Shown here in pieces: positions 23,101 through 33,373 of a DNA stretch of 64,000 bases (positions are counted from its first letter, which is position 1; each line of letters opens with the position of its first letter). Location of the stretch: NCBI GenBank assembly GCA_949751835.1, contig CATKHK010000020.1, forward strand, positions 186,001 through 250,000. The letters run 5' to 3'. Made by a program: the position numbers and the translations under genes. Source of the DNA: Blepharisma japonicum. Its lineage: Eukaryota; Ciliophora; Heterotrichea; Heterotrichida; Blepharismidae. Below the pieces are notes generated by a model. That model did not search any database. It was given only the letters and a program-made list of their open reading frames with translations, and was not told the origin of the DNA.

Positions 23101-23230
23101 TATTTATTGTAGAATTTGATGTGCAGTTTTCCATGTATTTAGCGTCTGCAATGCTAAGGCCAAGCTTAGATACGTTCGGAGCAAAATTTTCAAGCCCAGG
23201 GCTATCATCTGCATAAAAAGATGGTTTCAT
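20147..23230 (-). CDS. PLD: Phospholipase D, PX-PH type
   Basis: The protein is 1027 aa in a single frame with eight UGA codons as Trp. Domain order: PX at about 45-150 ([27 protein letters not shown]), PH-like at about 170-290, then two HKD catalytic motifs. HKD1 is HEKIVCID (His396, Lys398, Asp403, followed by [13 protein letters not shown]). HKD2 is HSKLMIVDD (His857, Lys859, Asp864, then [11 protein letters not shown]). The C-terminus keeps the PLD1/2 signature [11 protein letters not shown]. Between the HKD halves is an acidic, Ser-rich loop of about 200 residues ([17 protein letters not shown]), where animal PLD1 also has its regulatory loop. The enzyme hydrolyses phosphatidylcholine to phosphatidic acid and choline at membranes, acting in vesicle traffic. 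All catalytic residues are present. Confidence 0.96.
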
Positions 23231-23690
23231 TATAGATAAATGCCTGAAAACAGCTAGAAATGAGAAATAATGGAAATTTATTTAAAGCCACAATATTTTC
23301 TATAATAAATTGGAAATTGATATGTCATTGGTTGGATGTTTTACGACACCATTCAGATATTTCATATGAGGAAATCTGAAAAGCTAACCGTATTAAAGTA
23401 ATGGCTTTTTAAATAATTATGTTTGAACATCAATTTTATCCTAAAACATTGACATGATTATATGGACAAATATAAATTATGTTATCATTATAAATATACC
23501 CCAAGTTTTGCAATTGTAAGATTTTTATTTATACATGATTACCTAGCTTTTAAAGTTTTTTCTCTATTTTTTTTTTATTGCTAGACTAATTATGAGTGTA
23601 ATTTGTTATATTTCACTTCTTCTTAATATCTCGACAACTATAAAAATCCATTTGCTATATATACAATGACACTTTTTCATTTTCAACTGA
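23231..23690. other. Gap before the tRNA gene
   Basis: About 460 bp of AT-rich sequence separate the PLD start and the tRNA. I see no ORF, repeat or further RNA gene. A TATATATAC run lies about 30 bp upstream of the tRNA. Confidence 0.45.
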
Positions 23691-23761
23691 GGTTCTATGG
23701 TGTAGTGGTAGCACGTAGGACTTTGAATCCTGAGATCTGAGTTCAATTCTCAGTAGAACCA
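23691..23761 (+). tRNA. trnQ-UUG: tRNA-Gln (UUG)
   Basis: The acceptor arms GGTTCTA and TAGAACC pair perfectly (23691-23697 with 23754-23760), followed by A. The D-arm contains GTAGTGGTAGCAC, the B-box/T-loop reads GAGTTCAATTCTC, and the anticodon stem TAGGA/TCCTG flanks the loop CTTTGAA with anticodon TTG at 23723-23725. There is no intron. It decodes CAA/CAG in the normal way. A T-run follows immediately as a pol III terminator (ATTTTTG). Confidence 0.95.
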
Positions 23762-23806
23762 TTTTTGCTAAATCTATATATTTACCATAGAATTTATTTA
23801 ATTCAA

Positions 23807-24634
23807 TTACGGTCTTCCAATTCTCGAAGTCCCATCATTTTTAAAGAACGCTTCTCTTGCTTTTGCTTTTCTTTCCATTTCTTCTCTTTCTTTCAACGAA
23901 TCTTCTTGTTGTTTTTGCAACATCGCAGCCCTTTCTCTCCTCCTTCTATCCATTTCTTCTCTAGAAATAGTTTGGCTTTCTATTGTCTGTGAGCTTCCTA
24001 TAATAGTTGCCTTCTTTGCTAATTCTTCTCGTTCCTGAATTTCTTTAATTTCATGTTCATCTCCTTTTTTAATTAAAAAACTTTTTGGAGGCTCTTGTTG
24101 AGCTTGCTGCTCTCTTGCCTGCTGAATCATCATGGCTTTGAAAACTTCAAAAAGCTCCATCACATTCAGTTGTTGGCCTTGAGGATTATTGTGATGTTGC
24201 CGATCAGCTTGAGTTAAAGGAGGCAAATCTTCGTCTAGAATAGCACGGGCATTTTGGATTTTTTCTGAAGCAACTTCGAGCTTTTGCTCTGTTGATCTCA
24301 GTAAAGATGCGATTCTATGCAAGTAGGTAAACTCGTCAGTAGAGATCCTGCCTTGCATTTGCATAAAAGCAGCTAAATTATAGAGTCCATCAGCGGAGAA
24401 GTCTTTTGGAAGAAAAGTTTGAGGCTCTGGCGAGGGTTTTGGGGGAGTTTGGACTGGTGCTGGTGATGAAGGGATTTCTGGATTTGAAGTTATAGGAGAT
24501 TCAGGAGGAATTAATGGCTCTTGTATAGGTTGAGGCAGTGGCTGCTCTTTAGTTTCTTCAGTTGTGACAGCTAATCTTTCTTCTCTGTTTTCATTGCTAT
24601 CTAAATCCATCTGCTCGTTTTGTTCTTCTGACAT
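23807..24634 (-). CDS. Hypothetical Gln/Glu/Pro-rich protein, 275 aa
   Basis: This is a single-exon gene from ATG (MSEEQNEQMDLDSNENREE) to TAA. The N-terminal 90 residues are acidic then Pro-rich and disordered. Residues about 90-150 look helical and folded (FSADGLYNLAAFMQMQGRIS, YLHRIASLLRSTEQKLEVAS). The C-terminal 80 residues form a long charged helix (EEMDRRRRERAAMLQKQQED). No known family is recognised. Its 3' end lies 46 bp from the tRNA. Confidence 0.75.
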   Translation of the reverse strand: MSEEQNEQMDLDSNENREERLAVTTEETKEQPLPQPIQEPLIPPESPITSNPEIPSSPAPVQTPPKPSPEPQTFLPKDFSADGLYNLAAFMQMQGRISTDEFTYLHRIASLLRSTEQKLEVASEKIQNARAILDEDLPPLTQADRQHHNNPQGQQLNVMELFEVFKAMMIQQAREQQAQQEPPKSFLIKKGDEHEIKEIQEREELAKKATIIGSSQTIESQTISREEMDRRRRERAAMLQKQQEDSLKEREEMERKAKAREAFFKNDGTSRIGRP

Positions 24635-24678
24635 CTTTAGACTAATTATTAGCTAATTTGTATTAAGAAAATGAATCT

Positions 24679-25716
24679 TTAGCATTCATGATCGTCTACT
24701 CTTTTAAAGATAAAGTTTTGCTCATCTTCTGGTCCCAAAAATGGATCTGTCAAGGTATAAATTGAATGCTCTATGTAATCTTCATAATCTTCAAACGAAT
24801 TATTATTTTTCCTGATTTCCAATGCGAAGAAATAGGAAAAATATTGGCTAGCTTCAATAGCAATTATACTATGGTCTACTTCAGCCTCCTCCCATTTACT
24901 GAATAATATTTACTAAGGCGTTTTTTCTGGGTGAAACATATATGCATAAATTGGGTAGTTTTTGGCTTCTATAAAGGATAAGTATGGAATCATATCTCTA
25001 TCATAAGAAAGCCCAAGAATGTCCCAAAATGTATTTAGTTTTTCTTTTTCTATATAAAAATTACTGTTGAATGTTTCAATTGAAATTCCCCAATTATGAT
25101 TCTGAGCTGTGATATTATACTTGCTGAGATAATAAAGTATCATTGGGTTTGCGTCTTTAAATAACTTTGAATATGGAACTTGTTCAGTAAAAAGCGCATT
25201 TATTGTATGATTCCATGCATCTGTAGCTGTCAATGTGCACGACCTTGAAGTAATCATCGTAAGCACTTCCATACCTAAGCATATCCCCATAAGTGGGAAA
25301 TATTCTCCATTATCATTTTTCCTAATAAGTGATTTTAATAAATAATCAGCCGTCTTTACGTATTGAGAATAAATGATCTCTCCATCTTCTCCCCAACTAT
25401 TAAGCTTAGTTGATCCACCAGTAAATACAATGCCTAAATAATGATCACCATTGATTTTCCCTAAAATTTCATCAAGTTCTTCCTCATTTAAAGTATGTAG
25501 AATAGGGACAACTCGCATCCCAGCGCTTTCAAAATATTGGACGTAAGGAGTTCTGATGTAAGCCTTAACATTTGGCTGGTCCGCAAAATCGATATCATTG
25601 GGCAAAGTAAGCATTCCTATTACTGGCTTTGAAGTAGACTTAAAGATTTCATCGTTATAGTCTGCAAAGTGGAGAGCTTGAGAAACAGCCAATAAGCAGA
25701 GGATGAGCATTGGCAT
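24679..25716 (-). CDS. GGH: Gamma-glutamyl hydrolase (folate/antifolate), secreted or lysosomal
   Basis: The protein is 340 aa with a cleavable signal peptide (MPMLILCLLAVSQA) and an intron at 24899-24913 (15 nt, GTAAATATTATTCAG) that falls between HPEKTP and YKWEEAE. It belongs to the class I glutamine amidotransferase-like peptidase C26 family. The nucleophile motif GICLGME contains Cys146, FTGGSTKL is the oxyanion loop, and HPEK provides His262 and Glu264. The enzyme removes gamma-linked glutamates from folyl-polyglutamates in the lysosome or outside the cell (EC 3.4.19.9). Length fits the family (human 318 aa). Without the intron the protein would stop directly after HPEKTP, so the intron is well supported. 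Confidence 0.95.
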
Positions 25717-25983
25717 TGTGGGTATGGAATAATTAATATATAAGAAGCCATTTAAAACTGTTTAGGCGCCTTATGGTAAAGAGTGGACATCTTTGACACA
25801 GTAAAAATGTAAATGGAGTAAAAAACTTCTTTCTTAGCTGGATATCTATTATTTGATATGTTTTATAATGATTTAAAATATTATAATAAATTAATAAATT
25901 CATTTAATATCAATATTTTTCTTATATTTAAAGCATTATCTCAAACAAATAAAAATCGATGTAATGGAATGCTTAAAGTAAAT

Positions 25984-27087
25984 TTATTGAATCACACATT
26001 TGCATTGCTTTGTTTCTCTCTCTTGAGGCTTATTACTCTTCATCATCTCTTGTGACTCTTTGCTTCTATCAATCCTTAGCTGCAGTTGGATAATTTCCAG
26101 TCGTTGCGCTTCAGATTTTTCTCTGAGTTTCTTGATTTCTTCTCCTTCTTGTTTAACTACTCTTGTTTCTTTTTCTTTCTCGTCCAATTTTCTCAACTTT
26201 TCTTCTTTCTCATGCTTTTTAGGATTTATTTTTTTCTTTAAATTATCATTTTCTTTTCTCACATCTTCAAGTTGTTCATGAACCCTTGCAAGTTTTTGTT
26301 TTAATTCTTTTTCAGCTTGTTTTTCATCCATATGTTCATCGATTTCATTAGCTTTGCTATTTGCTTCTTTTTCAGCGATCTGTTCTTTAATCTTCGCAAT
26401 TTCATCATCAATACTATCTACTTGATAGGCCATCTTAGTTTTTTCTTCTGCTACATCTTCTCTTTCTCTCTTTAAATCCAAAATTTCTGTCCTAAGCACC
26501 TCAAGCTCCTTTTCATTATTTTCTTTTTCAGTCACTACTTCACCTAATTTTTCTTTCAATTCTTCTACATCATTTTCTATTTCTCTTATTTCTTCTGAAA
26601 TCTCAATGTGCATATTTGCAAACTCGATTTCTTTAGAAGAAAGATCCATTTTGCATTTCTCAATAGTATTTCTCAAGACTTCTAAATTTTGATTAAAAAT
26701 TGACTTTAAGCTTTCTTCGTGGATGATTTCTTGGTTAAGTTCTTCGCTTAATTCTTTCTCTTTTGCTATATCTTTTTCGTAGGTGATTTTTACTTGGTCT
26801 TCCAGTCCTGTGTTGTAGCAATTATCACAAATTCTGGCTGCACCATTTAGCTCAGGGTGGAAACCTTTGTGTAGTGAGCATTTTTCACAGACTCCTCTGT
26901 AGCAGAATTTACAGAACCTTTTGCGATTTCCAAAAGCGGAAAACTCATCTAAACAAACAATGCAGACTTTGTCGTGCTTTCAAGCGTTTTGGTCCGCGTT
27001 TGGATCAAACATGTGGCTTAGAAGCATAAGTTGGTCTCTTAAATCAGGTGTTGCCTCTATTGGAGATGCTTCTTCATCACTTGACAT
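25984..27087 (-). CDS. FYVE-like zinc finger plus long coiled coil
   Basis: The protein is 367 aa, with the ATG at 27087 and one UGA as Trp (DQNAWKHDK). The zinc finger at residues 42-90 has eight cysteines: CIVC, FCKFCYRGVCEKC and CDNC, with a basic RKRFCKFC segment in place of the FYVE RHHCR. From about residue 95 to 340 the chain is one uninterrupted charged coiled coil (EIREIENDVEELKEKLGE, KEKETRVVKQEGEEIKKL). It ends in KQCKCVIQ. Rabenosyn- and EEA1-like proteins combine FYVE fingers and coiled coils as endosomal tethers. That role is plausible here, but the altered basic motif makes lipid binding uncertain. Confidence 0.85.
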
Positions 27088-27125
27088 ATTTTCACCTAAT
27101 TTACAATTTAAAACAATTAATTAAT

Positions 27126-27815
27126 TTATATGTGTTCCAAGCTAAGCTTTACATTTTTTTCATAGTCTGAAGCAATAGTGCTTCGAGTTGAGCCACCATC
27201 GTTACTACGCGCTTCTTGTCTAAGAATTTGAACTTTCATCATATGTTCAGGTAAATCTTTTGCAATAAATTCAAATTGCTTAGACATCCTCACTGTATTT
27301 TGAAATTTCAAAGGTTTCATACTTACATCAAAAGTTTTTACAAATTGTCCAGTACTTCCAAATCTTTTATGACTGATTTTATGAAAGTCATTTACACTGG
27401 ATTTTTTATTTAGCTTTAAATTGCTCGATCTGCAAGGATCTTTTGTTTCGCTGATTATTTCTCTGTAGTCAGTAACATCTTTTGAAATTAATACTTTCTC
27501 TGCCCCTTCTGGAAGTAAGTTTTTTGAAAATGGGTTATTTTGTTTATTAAAAATTGGCTGATTCTTATCATTGTTAGGAGTTTGACAAGGATAAGCTGGG
27601 AGAGCTGCGAAACTGTATTGTTGAGAAAATACTCTATTATGAGATTTTGAAGTCCTTGTTTTCTGAGTCTGTAAATCAGCTGTCTTCCAGTCTTTCATTG
27701 GCTGTTGAGGAGCTCATATTGAGATTCGTTTTTTTTTTGTGTGAATTTTTTCAGTTTGGGGAGTTTTGATAATGATTTGTTTGTTTTGGATTTCTTTCAT
27801 TTGAGTTGATCCCAT
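27126..27815 (-). CDS. Hypothetical basic protein, 229 aa
   Basis: The gene runs from the ATG at 27815 (MGSTQMKEIQNKQ), with one UGA as Trp (RISIWAPQQP), to TAA, 38 bp upstream of the FYVE coiled-coil gene on the same strand. The coding frame crosses a run of ten A residues (HTKKKR), a possible slippage site. It is basic, Ser/Asn/Lys-rich and largely disordered, with one helical patch near the end (MSKQFEFIAKDLPEHMMKVQ). MGST offers a weak myristoylation signal. No family is recognised. Confidence 0.75.
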
Positions 27816-28004
27816 GGAGTAAAATTTCTATTAAAAGACAATAAAATAATGGAACGTAAATTAATAAGCCTCAAATTTTGTATGGCTTTTATTAAAATCT
27901 GGTCACTATTTTTAAAAAATCTGCCAGATGTTATCCTGACGTTCTCACTGCATTTATGGTTTTTAAACTTTAATAATTCTACTATGTTATGGAGAATAAA
28001 ATTA

Positions 28005-29426
28005 TTACTGAAGGTTCCAGTTAAGCAGAATGAAAGCGATATTCCCTGCGCTTTCTCCACACTTCAAATAGTCAGCTGAACATTGTTCAATGGTTGCTAT
28101 GTCTGCGTTGATTGATTGATAGTATTTATAATACCTTAAAAGAACAGTTTTGTACCCATCAGGCTTCATAATGTTTTTAATAGATTCTACCAATCCTTTG
28201 AAAGGACAAATGTTTGAAATTGCTTTTTCTTCAGGGACTAGTCCTTTAGCATTATTGATAAAGTCTTGAACAACGTTAAAGTTCCCACCAAATATTGAGC
28301 TGCCTTCAGTAAATAGTGTTTGAAGCAAGTTTCCTAACTTTTCTATTTCTACATAGCATGGTCCTGGAGTTGTATTTGGTCCTTCAAGTCCTGATAAAAA
28401 TCCTGTAGCAATGACAGCCCAGCTTTTAACTGTAGTTTCATAATTAGCAGCATGGAGTTGTGGATTATTTAAATTCCAACTAATAAGGATTCTAATGATA
28501 TCTCCCATACCGTACCCACAAGCTGTATAGTTGGCAGAGCAGTCCTTAACACTGTCAAGATCTTTATCGACTTCTTTAGCATGTAAAGTATATCTGAGGA
28601 CAACTGCTTTGTAGTCATGAATTGAGCTGTTTACAGCTGTAACAAAGGTTTTCCAGTCACAAACTTGGCTGATAGGCTCAAGTTCTGGTTTAAGAGCTTC
28701 AATATCCACAATTAATTGAGAAACAGCTGAGTAGTCTCCATCAAGAATTCTTGAAACATCAGACACAATTGCTCCAATAGTTTCACTTGACCCACTTATA
28801 GCAGTGTAGCATTTTCCTGGTGTTTTTACTGGCCCTTCAAGCCCACTTAGCATACCTGCAAGCAATTCGAAAAGGTCAGCTCCAGTTGGTTTTGGCTTAG
28901 GATCAGCCTTGAGGTTTGAATTGAGTTTCCAGTTGAGTTCAATTCTTATGATTTCTCCTGCAGCATAGCCACATGCAGTGTAATTTGCATTGCAGTTTTT
29001 AATAGTCAAAATGTCAGCTGTCATTGTCTTGATGTGCATGCTATAACGAAGAAGGATAGTTGAATAACCTCCAGCGATCAAAGCTTTGGTTTGGTTGACT
29101 AATAAGCCCCATTGACATTGACTTTCAAGAGGCAATAATAATGGAAGAAGAGCTTCTGAATCGGTAATTAGTTGGGCAACTGCAGAGCTGTCTCCATTTA
29201 CAACTCTGACCACATCAGAAATAATGGCAACGAAATCTTCGTTTGTGGCAAGGAGAGCTTGATAGCAAGGACCTGGAGTGCTAACTTTACCTTCAAGGCC
29301 ATTCATGAAACCACCGAGAAACTCATAGACGTCTTCTGTTCTTATTTTAAGATTTGGAGTACCTCTTAAATCTTGTGCTGAAGCTACCATGAGCAAAGCA
29401 AGAAGAAAACACGAAGCTTTCAACAT
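28005..29426 (-). CDS. Secreted protein with three internal Cys-paired repeats
   Basis: The protein is 473 aa with a clear signal peptide (MLKASCFLLALLMVASAQ). Three homologous repeats of about 145 residues fill the mature chain (about 22-165, 170-315, 320-473). Each has four cysteines in the same places: TPGPCY/TPGKCY, a QCxW or NICPF region, a single C before the NY motif (NCNANY/DCSANY), and ACGY or KCGESAG. Each ends in an RI/FI-L-NWNL segment. The regular spacing implies two disulfides per repeat. TPGxCY plus GLEG motifs mark each repeat start. No transmembrane segment or GPI signal follows. I do not recognise the family; an extracellular or vacuolar structural or lipid-binding protein is possible. 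Confidence 0.88.
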   Translation of the reverse strand: MLKASCFLLALLMVASAQDLRGTPNLKIRTEDVYEFLGGFMNGLEGKVSTPGPCYQALLATNEDFVAIISDVVRVVNGDSSAVAQLITDSEALLPLLLPLESQCQWGLLVNQTKALIAGGYSTILLRYSMHIKTMTADILTIKNCNANYTACGYAAGEIIRIELNWKLNSNLKADPKPKPTGADLFELLAGMLSGLEGPVKTPGKCYTAISGSSETIGAIVSDVSRILDGDYSAVSQLIVDIEALKPELEPISQVCDWKTFVTAVNSSIHDYKAVVLRYTLHAKEVDKDLDSVKDCSANYTACGYGMGDIIRILISWNLNNPQLHAANYETTVKSWAVIATGFLSGLEGPNTTPGPCYVEIEKLGNLLQTLFTEGSSIFGGNFNVVQDFINNAKGLVPEEKAISNICPFKGLVESIKNIMKPDGYKTVLLRYYKYYQSINADIATIEQCSADYLKCGESAGNIAFILLNWNLQ

Positions 29427-29808
29427 ATTTTTATAAGATTGAAAAATTAATTCGCCTATTTACTGGTGTTTATTTAATTTATTAACATGTGTAATATATA
29501 TTCAATTATAAAAATTAAATATTTAATTTGATATCCAAATGCTATAAAGTTTCATAACTATATTATTTTAATTTGTATATATTTCCTGATAAATGATTGC
29601 AAGAATAAAAGAATAAACTTTTAAGATTCATCGACTAAAAAACATGGAAAATAGTTTCAGCCTAAAAATAAATTGAATGACAAGATTTATTTTGAATCAT
29701 GCGCAATTTTCTTTTCTTGAAAATTTTACAAATAACTTTAATCAATGATATATAATCTTCTAACAAAACTATCCAAAGTTTAAACCTTAGTTATGGCTCT
29801 ATAAAGAA
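29427..29808. other. AT-rich divergent intergenic region
   Basis: About 380 bp lie between divergent genes. No gene, RNA or repeat is recognised. Confidence 0.45.
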
Positions 29809-30237
29809 ATGGAAGAAATAAATCAGTTATCTATTCAAAATTCATCTCAAGCCCAGCCTGATATCAAGAAATTCATCAAGCATATGCACAAGAAAATAGA
29901 GGAAATCAAGTTGGAAATGCACGATTCCAAGCAAGATTATGAGCAGCTAAGAAGTGAGGCAAAAGCTATGGAGGCTCAAAATAATAGAGATACCAATGAT
30001 ATAACTGATAGAATTCTTGATGAGTTAGATAGGATTGAGCAGGAGTTCAAAAAACAAGCAGGAGAGTCCAAAACTGAGGTTGGCTTCTTAAAGCAGCAAA
30101 TAGCAAGCGTAACTCAAGAAAAAATGAAACTGGAACAAAATTATTTGTTGCTCGCTACTCGGGTGGGAGAAGCAGAGAGAGTTATAGGAATCGAATTGAT
30201 GCTCCCTCATATTGATGATCCAAGAGGTTATGAATAG
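29809..30237 (+). CDS. Small coiled-coil protein, 142 aa
   Basis: This is a single-exon gene from ATG (MEEINQLSIQNSSQ) to TAG. Almost the whole chain from residue 20 is alpha-helical with heptad leucines and isoleucines (KKFIKHMHKKIEEIKLEM, ILDELDRIEQEFKKQ, VTQEKMKLEQNYLLLATR). It ends with a short structured tail (IELMLPHIDDPRGYE). A dimeric or trimeric cytoskeletal adaptor is a reasonable guess; the family is unknown. It is convergent with the following gene. Confidence 0.8.
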   Translation: MEEINQLSIQNSSQAQPDIKKFIKHMHKKIEEIKLEMHDSKQDYEQLRSEAKAMEAQNNRDTNDITDRILDELDRIEQEFKKQAGESKTEVGFLKQQIASVTQEKMKLEQNYLLLATRVGEAERVIGIELMLPHIDDPRGYE

Positions 30238-30277
30238 ATTAAAAATGTGTGAATTTTATAAAAATTAGGAATAATAA

Positions 30278-30955
30278 CTAGTAAAATTGAAATCGGGTTT
30301 TATCTTGAAGGTGCCTCTCTATACACATCGGTTTGATTAAATAAGAAATTTCTTCGTTTTCTAAAGCTGCTCTGTATGCTCTTGAATCGTCTACGGTATT
30401 AATTGTTTTTATTTTACGTATTTCTGGCTTTTCGGTGATTTTTTTCTTTTTCTTTTTTGTTGTGAATGCTTTGTTTGAGTTTGCATCATTAAAGATATTT
30501 TTCTCACATCTTTTAAGCTCATATTTAATATTTTCCATTGGAATGTTATAGACCTCAATTGATTCATTTATTTTTGCTGGTTGTTCTTGAATTTCTTTTT
30601 CACATAAATGAGGGAATATGACTGCCAATCGCACTTTTCGCTCTTTTAGGAGGTATTTTTCTTCTTGTTTTTTCAATATTGGCTTAAGGGTCTTTTCTGA
30701 AGAAGATCTTTGGTTTTTTCTATTAGTGCTATTTGGTTTGCATATAACTTCTTCGGGCCCCTGAGAAACACAGACACAGCTAGATGTTCTTGAACGATAA
30801 ATTCCCGGCTTCCTTTGGTTCATATTGGATGCTCTCAGGGAATTTAAATATGGCTTACCTACAAAAGATAGCCTACTTCTGTTGGCGTTGATATGGCTTG
30901 ATGATCGAGCTTCAGATACTAATTTCTTCAGGGATTTTGGTATGATGCAATTCAT
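30278..30955 (-). CDS. Hypothetical basic protein, 225 aa
   Basis: I use the ATG at 30955 (MNCIIPKSLKKL), because the frame upstream has no other ATG. The protein is basic and Ser/Arg/Lys-rich. It contains a Cys-rich patch (RTSSCVCVSQGPEEVICK), a Lys tract (TKKKKKKITEKP) likely to act as a nuclear localisation signal, and a short ordered C-terminus (RAYRAALENEEISYLIK). No domain is recognised. Confidence 0.72.
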   Translation of the reverse strand: MNCIIPKSLKKLVSEARSSSHINANRSRLSFVGKPYLNSLRASNMNQRKPGIYRSRTSSCVCVSQGPEEVICKPNSTNRKNQRSSSEKTLKPILKKQEEKYLLKERKVRLAVIFPHLCEKEIQEQPAKINESIEVYNIPMENIKYELKRCEKNIFNDANSNKAFTTKKKKKKITEKPEIRKIKTINTVDDSRAYRAALENEEISYLIKPMCIERHLQDKTRFQFY

Positions 30956-31733
30956 ATCGGAAAATATGATTAATATCTGATGAATGATATTTTTTGCCAA
31001 TTATGGATAAATTGTTGAAATAAAGATGCATAAATAATATTTCATTTCCTAATTAAACCATTGCATATTTATTCTTTATTGATTTACTTACAGTTTGTAA
31101 TATATTCAAGCAGCTTCAAAATTTGCAAGTTATATTGCAAACCATATTATAGACTCCTATTTTCTTATATTTCCAATGATCTTTTAACCCAATAAGAGAG
31201 CTATCTCCAAAAATAGTAAATAGCTAATGGAAATCATTGAAATTATTGTTTGCTTGGCTTCAATTTATTATTTTGGAAACAATTACTGCAGCAAATTACA
31301 AGTTTAGAATAAATAATAGATAGATTATTACTTGGAAAAATTATATAATTTATCTATAAAACTTAGGGATAAAGGCTGCCAAAGTTATTAAATCTTAAAT
31401 TGTTCTTATTCCTCTTTTGTAATTGAATATAGTTTTTTCTTGTACTAAGAAGGGCTATTTTTGGTAAGAAAATCTTAGACGCTGAAAATCGGATTGAAGA
31501 ATTTGCATTTATTAGAAGGTTATTTGATCAAGATTTATATGTTTTATTTATTAACAAAATATGTATAAAGATATATATATTAGAGACATTATAAAACAGA
31601 GCTTTTGAGATCCTGGTATACCATAGCCATAAAAAGTCTATAATTATTTAAGGATGCTTAATTTTTTCATCGAAATCTCTCTAATATTGATTCAATCAGT
31701 GTGAAATCAAATTCTATAACTTAAACAGTTTGG

Positions 31734-31751
31734 CTAACCAAAGTTGGTTAG
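31734..31751. repeat. Perfect 8-bp inverted repeat (hairpin)
   Basis: CTAACCAA-AG-TTGGTTAG can form an 8-bp stem with a 2-base spacer (or a cruciform). It lies about 80 bp before the tandem repeat array and no gene is adjacent. Confidence 0.7.
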
Positions 31752-31827
31752 TTTCCCATATCTGGAGGGTATATGAAGTTCTTATTTCATATGTTAGAAA
31801 ATAGCCAAGAGATGTTATTTTTAAGCC

Positions 31828-32395
31828 AGCATTCTAAAAGGATTGTTGTATACTTGTTTATTGGAGTAATCACACTTTAAAAGTTATCAACCCCCTTTTG
31901 GTAAGTCAGCCCTTTACTTTTGCAATATTTTATTTCATGTTCTATTTTCCATAATGGACTCCATATATAAGTGAGTATTCTAATAGAAATTTTGAGTGAT
32001 ACTTTTACTTGAACAATGATTATTCAAGAGCTATTATCTCTTCTTTCGGCTAGTCACCCCTTTGCATTTGAATTTTTTAGTTTCATTTCCTATTCTCCAT
32101 AATGGACTGCATTTCTAAAATCCAAACATAAGTCAGCATTCTACTCGAATTTTGTATAATACTTTTATTGGAACAATGGAACTTCAAGAGTTATTAAACC
32201 TCCTTTCCCTTTCCCTTTCCCTTTCCCTTTCATTTTCTATTTTTAGTTTTATGTTCTATTTTTCCATAATTACTCCATCTTTATACCAAACATAAGTCAG
32301 CACTTTATTATAGATTTTTTGTGATAAATTTATAGAGATGACATTTTAGGAGCTATCAATCCTCCTTTTGGTAAGTCACCCCTTGCAATTCTGAT
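31828..32395. repeat. Four diverged ~145-165-bp tandem repeats
   Basis: Units start near 31828, 31973, 32134 and 32298 with CAGCATTCTA, GAGTATTCTA, CAGCATTCTA and CAGCACTTTA. Each then carries a TACTTTTA-TTGGAACAATG-like segment, a TCAAGAGCTATTA-like segment, CTTTTGGTAAGTCACCCCTTT and TTCATGTTCTATTTTCCATAA. The copies differ by substitutions and small indels, so the array is old. No coding capacity runs through it. Confidence 0.8.
32202..32231. repeat. (TTTCCC)n microsatellite
   Basis: Four full TTTCCC units plus a partial one replace the CTTTTGG segment in the third copy of the larger tandem repeat. It probably grew from the CCTTTT motif of that unit. It is too short and of the wrong sequence for a heterotrich telomere. 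Confidence 0.8.
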
Positions 32396-33373
32396 GATAG
32401 ATGCTATTGATTACTTTATATATAATTAATTCTTATGTTATTAATCTTTGCATTATTTTAAATTTGAAATTTCTAATAAAATTCAAATTTTCTTAAACTA
32501 TAAATATTAATTTTGCTCTAGAAGTTTTATTTTGAATTTGTCTTGGTGCTCGTAGAGTTTCAAATTTTGTTCATAAAGCATCTGTAAAAATTTTTATAAA
32601 AAATTTTATGCTTCATATGCCGGCCAGATTTTCATACTAAATCGATTTTAATAAATAAATAAATTATCTGTGCTGCTTTTGCGAAAGGATTTGGTACTGA
32701 AATTTTTGGGAGTTTGTACAAAAATCCAACTATCGACTGCTTCACAAAAATTCAAAATCAAACAAAAAAATTTTTAAAGTCTTGAGCTAAACTAAAAGCC
32801 ATAAACTTCAGCATTACATAAAACAAACAACAAAAAACTAAGTATCAAAAAGTGTTAATAGCCTTTAAAACAGCGAAAACTACCTTGCGTAATATTGCAA
32901 GATCTTCAAAGCATTTTTATTGAGAGTTTTATCTTTCTTATGGGGCGATTAAATTTCCTAAAATTTTTTTCCCCTATATTTTATGTATAATGAATGAGGT
33001 CTATAACATTATTGAATTTCATAAATTTAGAACTACTAATCTATTGGTTTTATTTATCAATTTAAGCAATCTTTTAACAGAATTTAATCTGATAGTGGTG
33101 CTAATATAATTCATCATTAAAGCACTCTTAACTACTTTTAATCTATTTTAAATATTTTTCAAAACATAAGAATCATCTAAGATCATCATAAGCAATTAAT
33201 TTAATGAAGTTTTTATTAAATATGAAACCATTAGAATGGCTTATTATCCTCTATCAATAATCAAAAATCATATTCCAGGCTTTTTATTTCCTGTATTATA
33301 TTTTTCTCATCCTATTCCTTAAAACCTAAAGAAAATCATATTAAATTGTCGTTATATATTAATTAACTCTTCA

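Larger units (their letters stand above)
31001..33373. other. 2.4-kb gene-free region
   Basis: This is the longest gene-free stretch of the window. Neither strand carries a supported ORF when UGA is Trp. It contains a perfect 8-bp inverted repeat at 31734-31751, a diverged four-copy tandem repeat at 31828-32395 and a hexanucleotide run inside it. The remainder is plain AT-rich DNA with no RNA gene I can recognise. Confidence 0.6.

Noticed and set aside
27797-28060. Minus-strand open frame between two genes
   Set aside because: It overlaps the 3' end of the secreted-repeat gene and the start of the next gene in another frame, and has no independent support.
31828-32395. CRISPR array or telomere
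   Set aside because: The copies are diverged, contiguous and ~160 bp with no spacers, and the TTTCCC run is not a ciliate telomere repeat.
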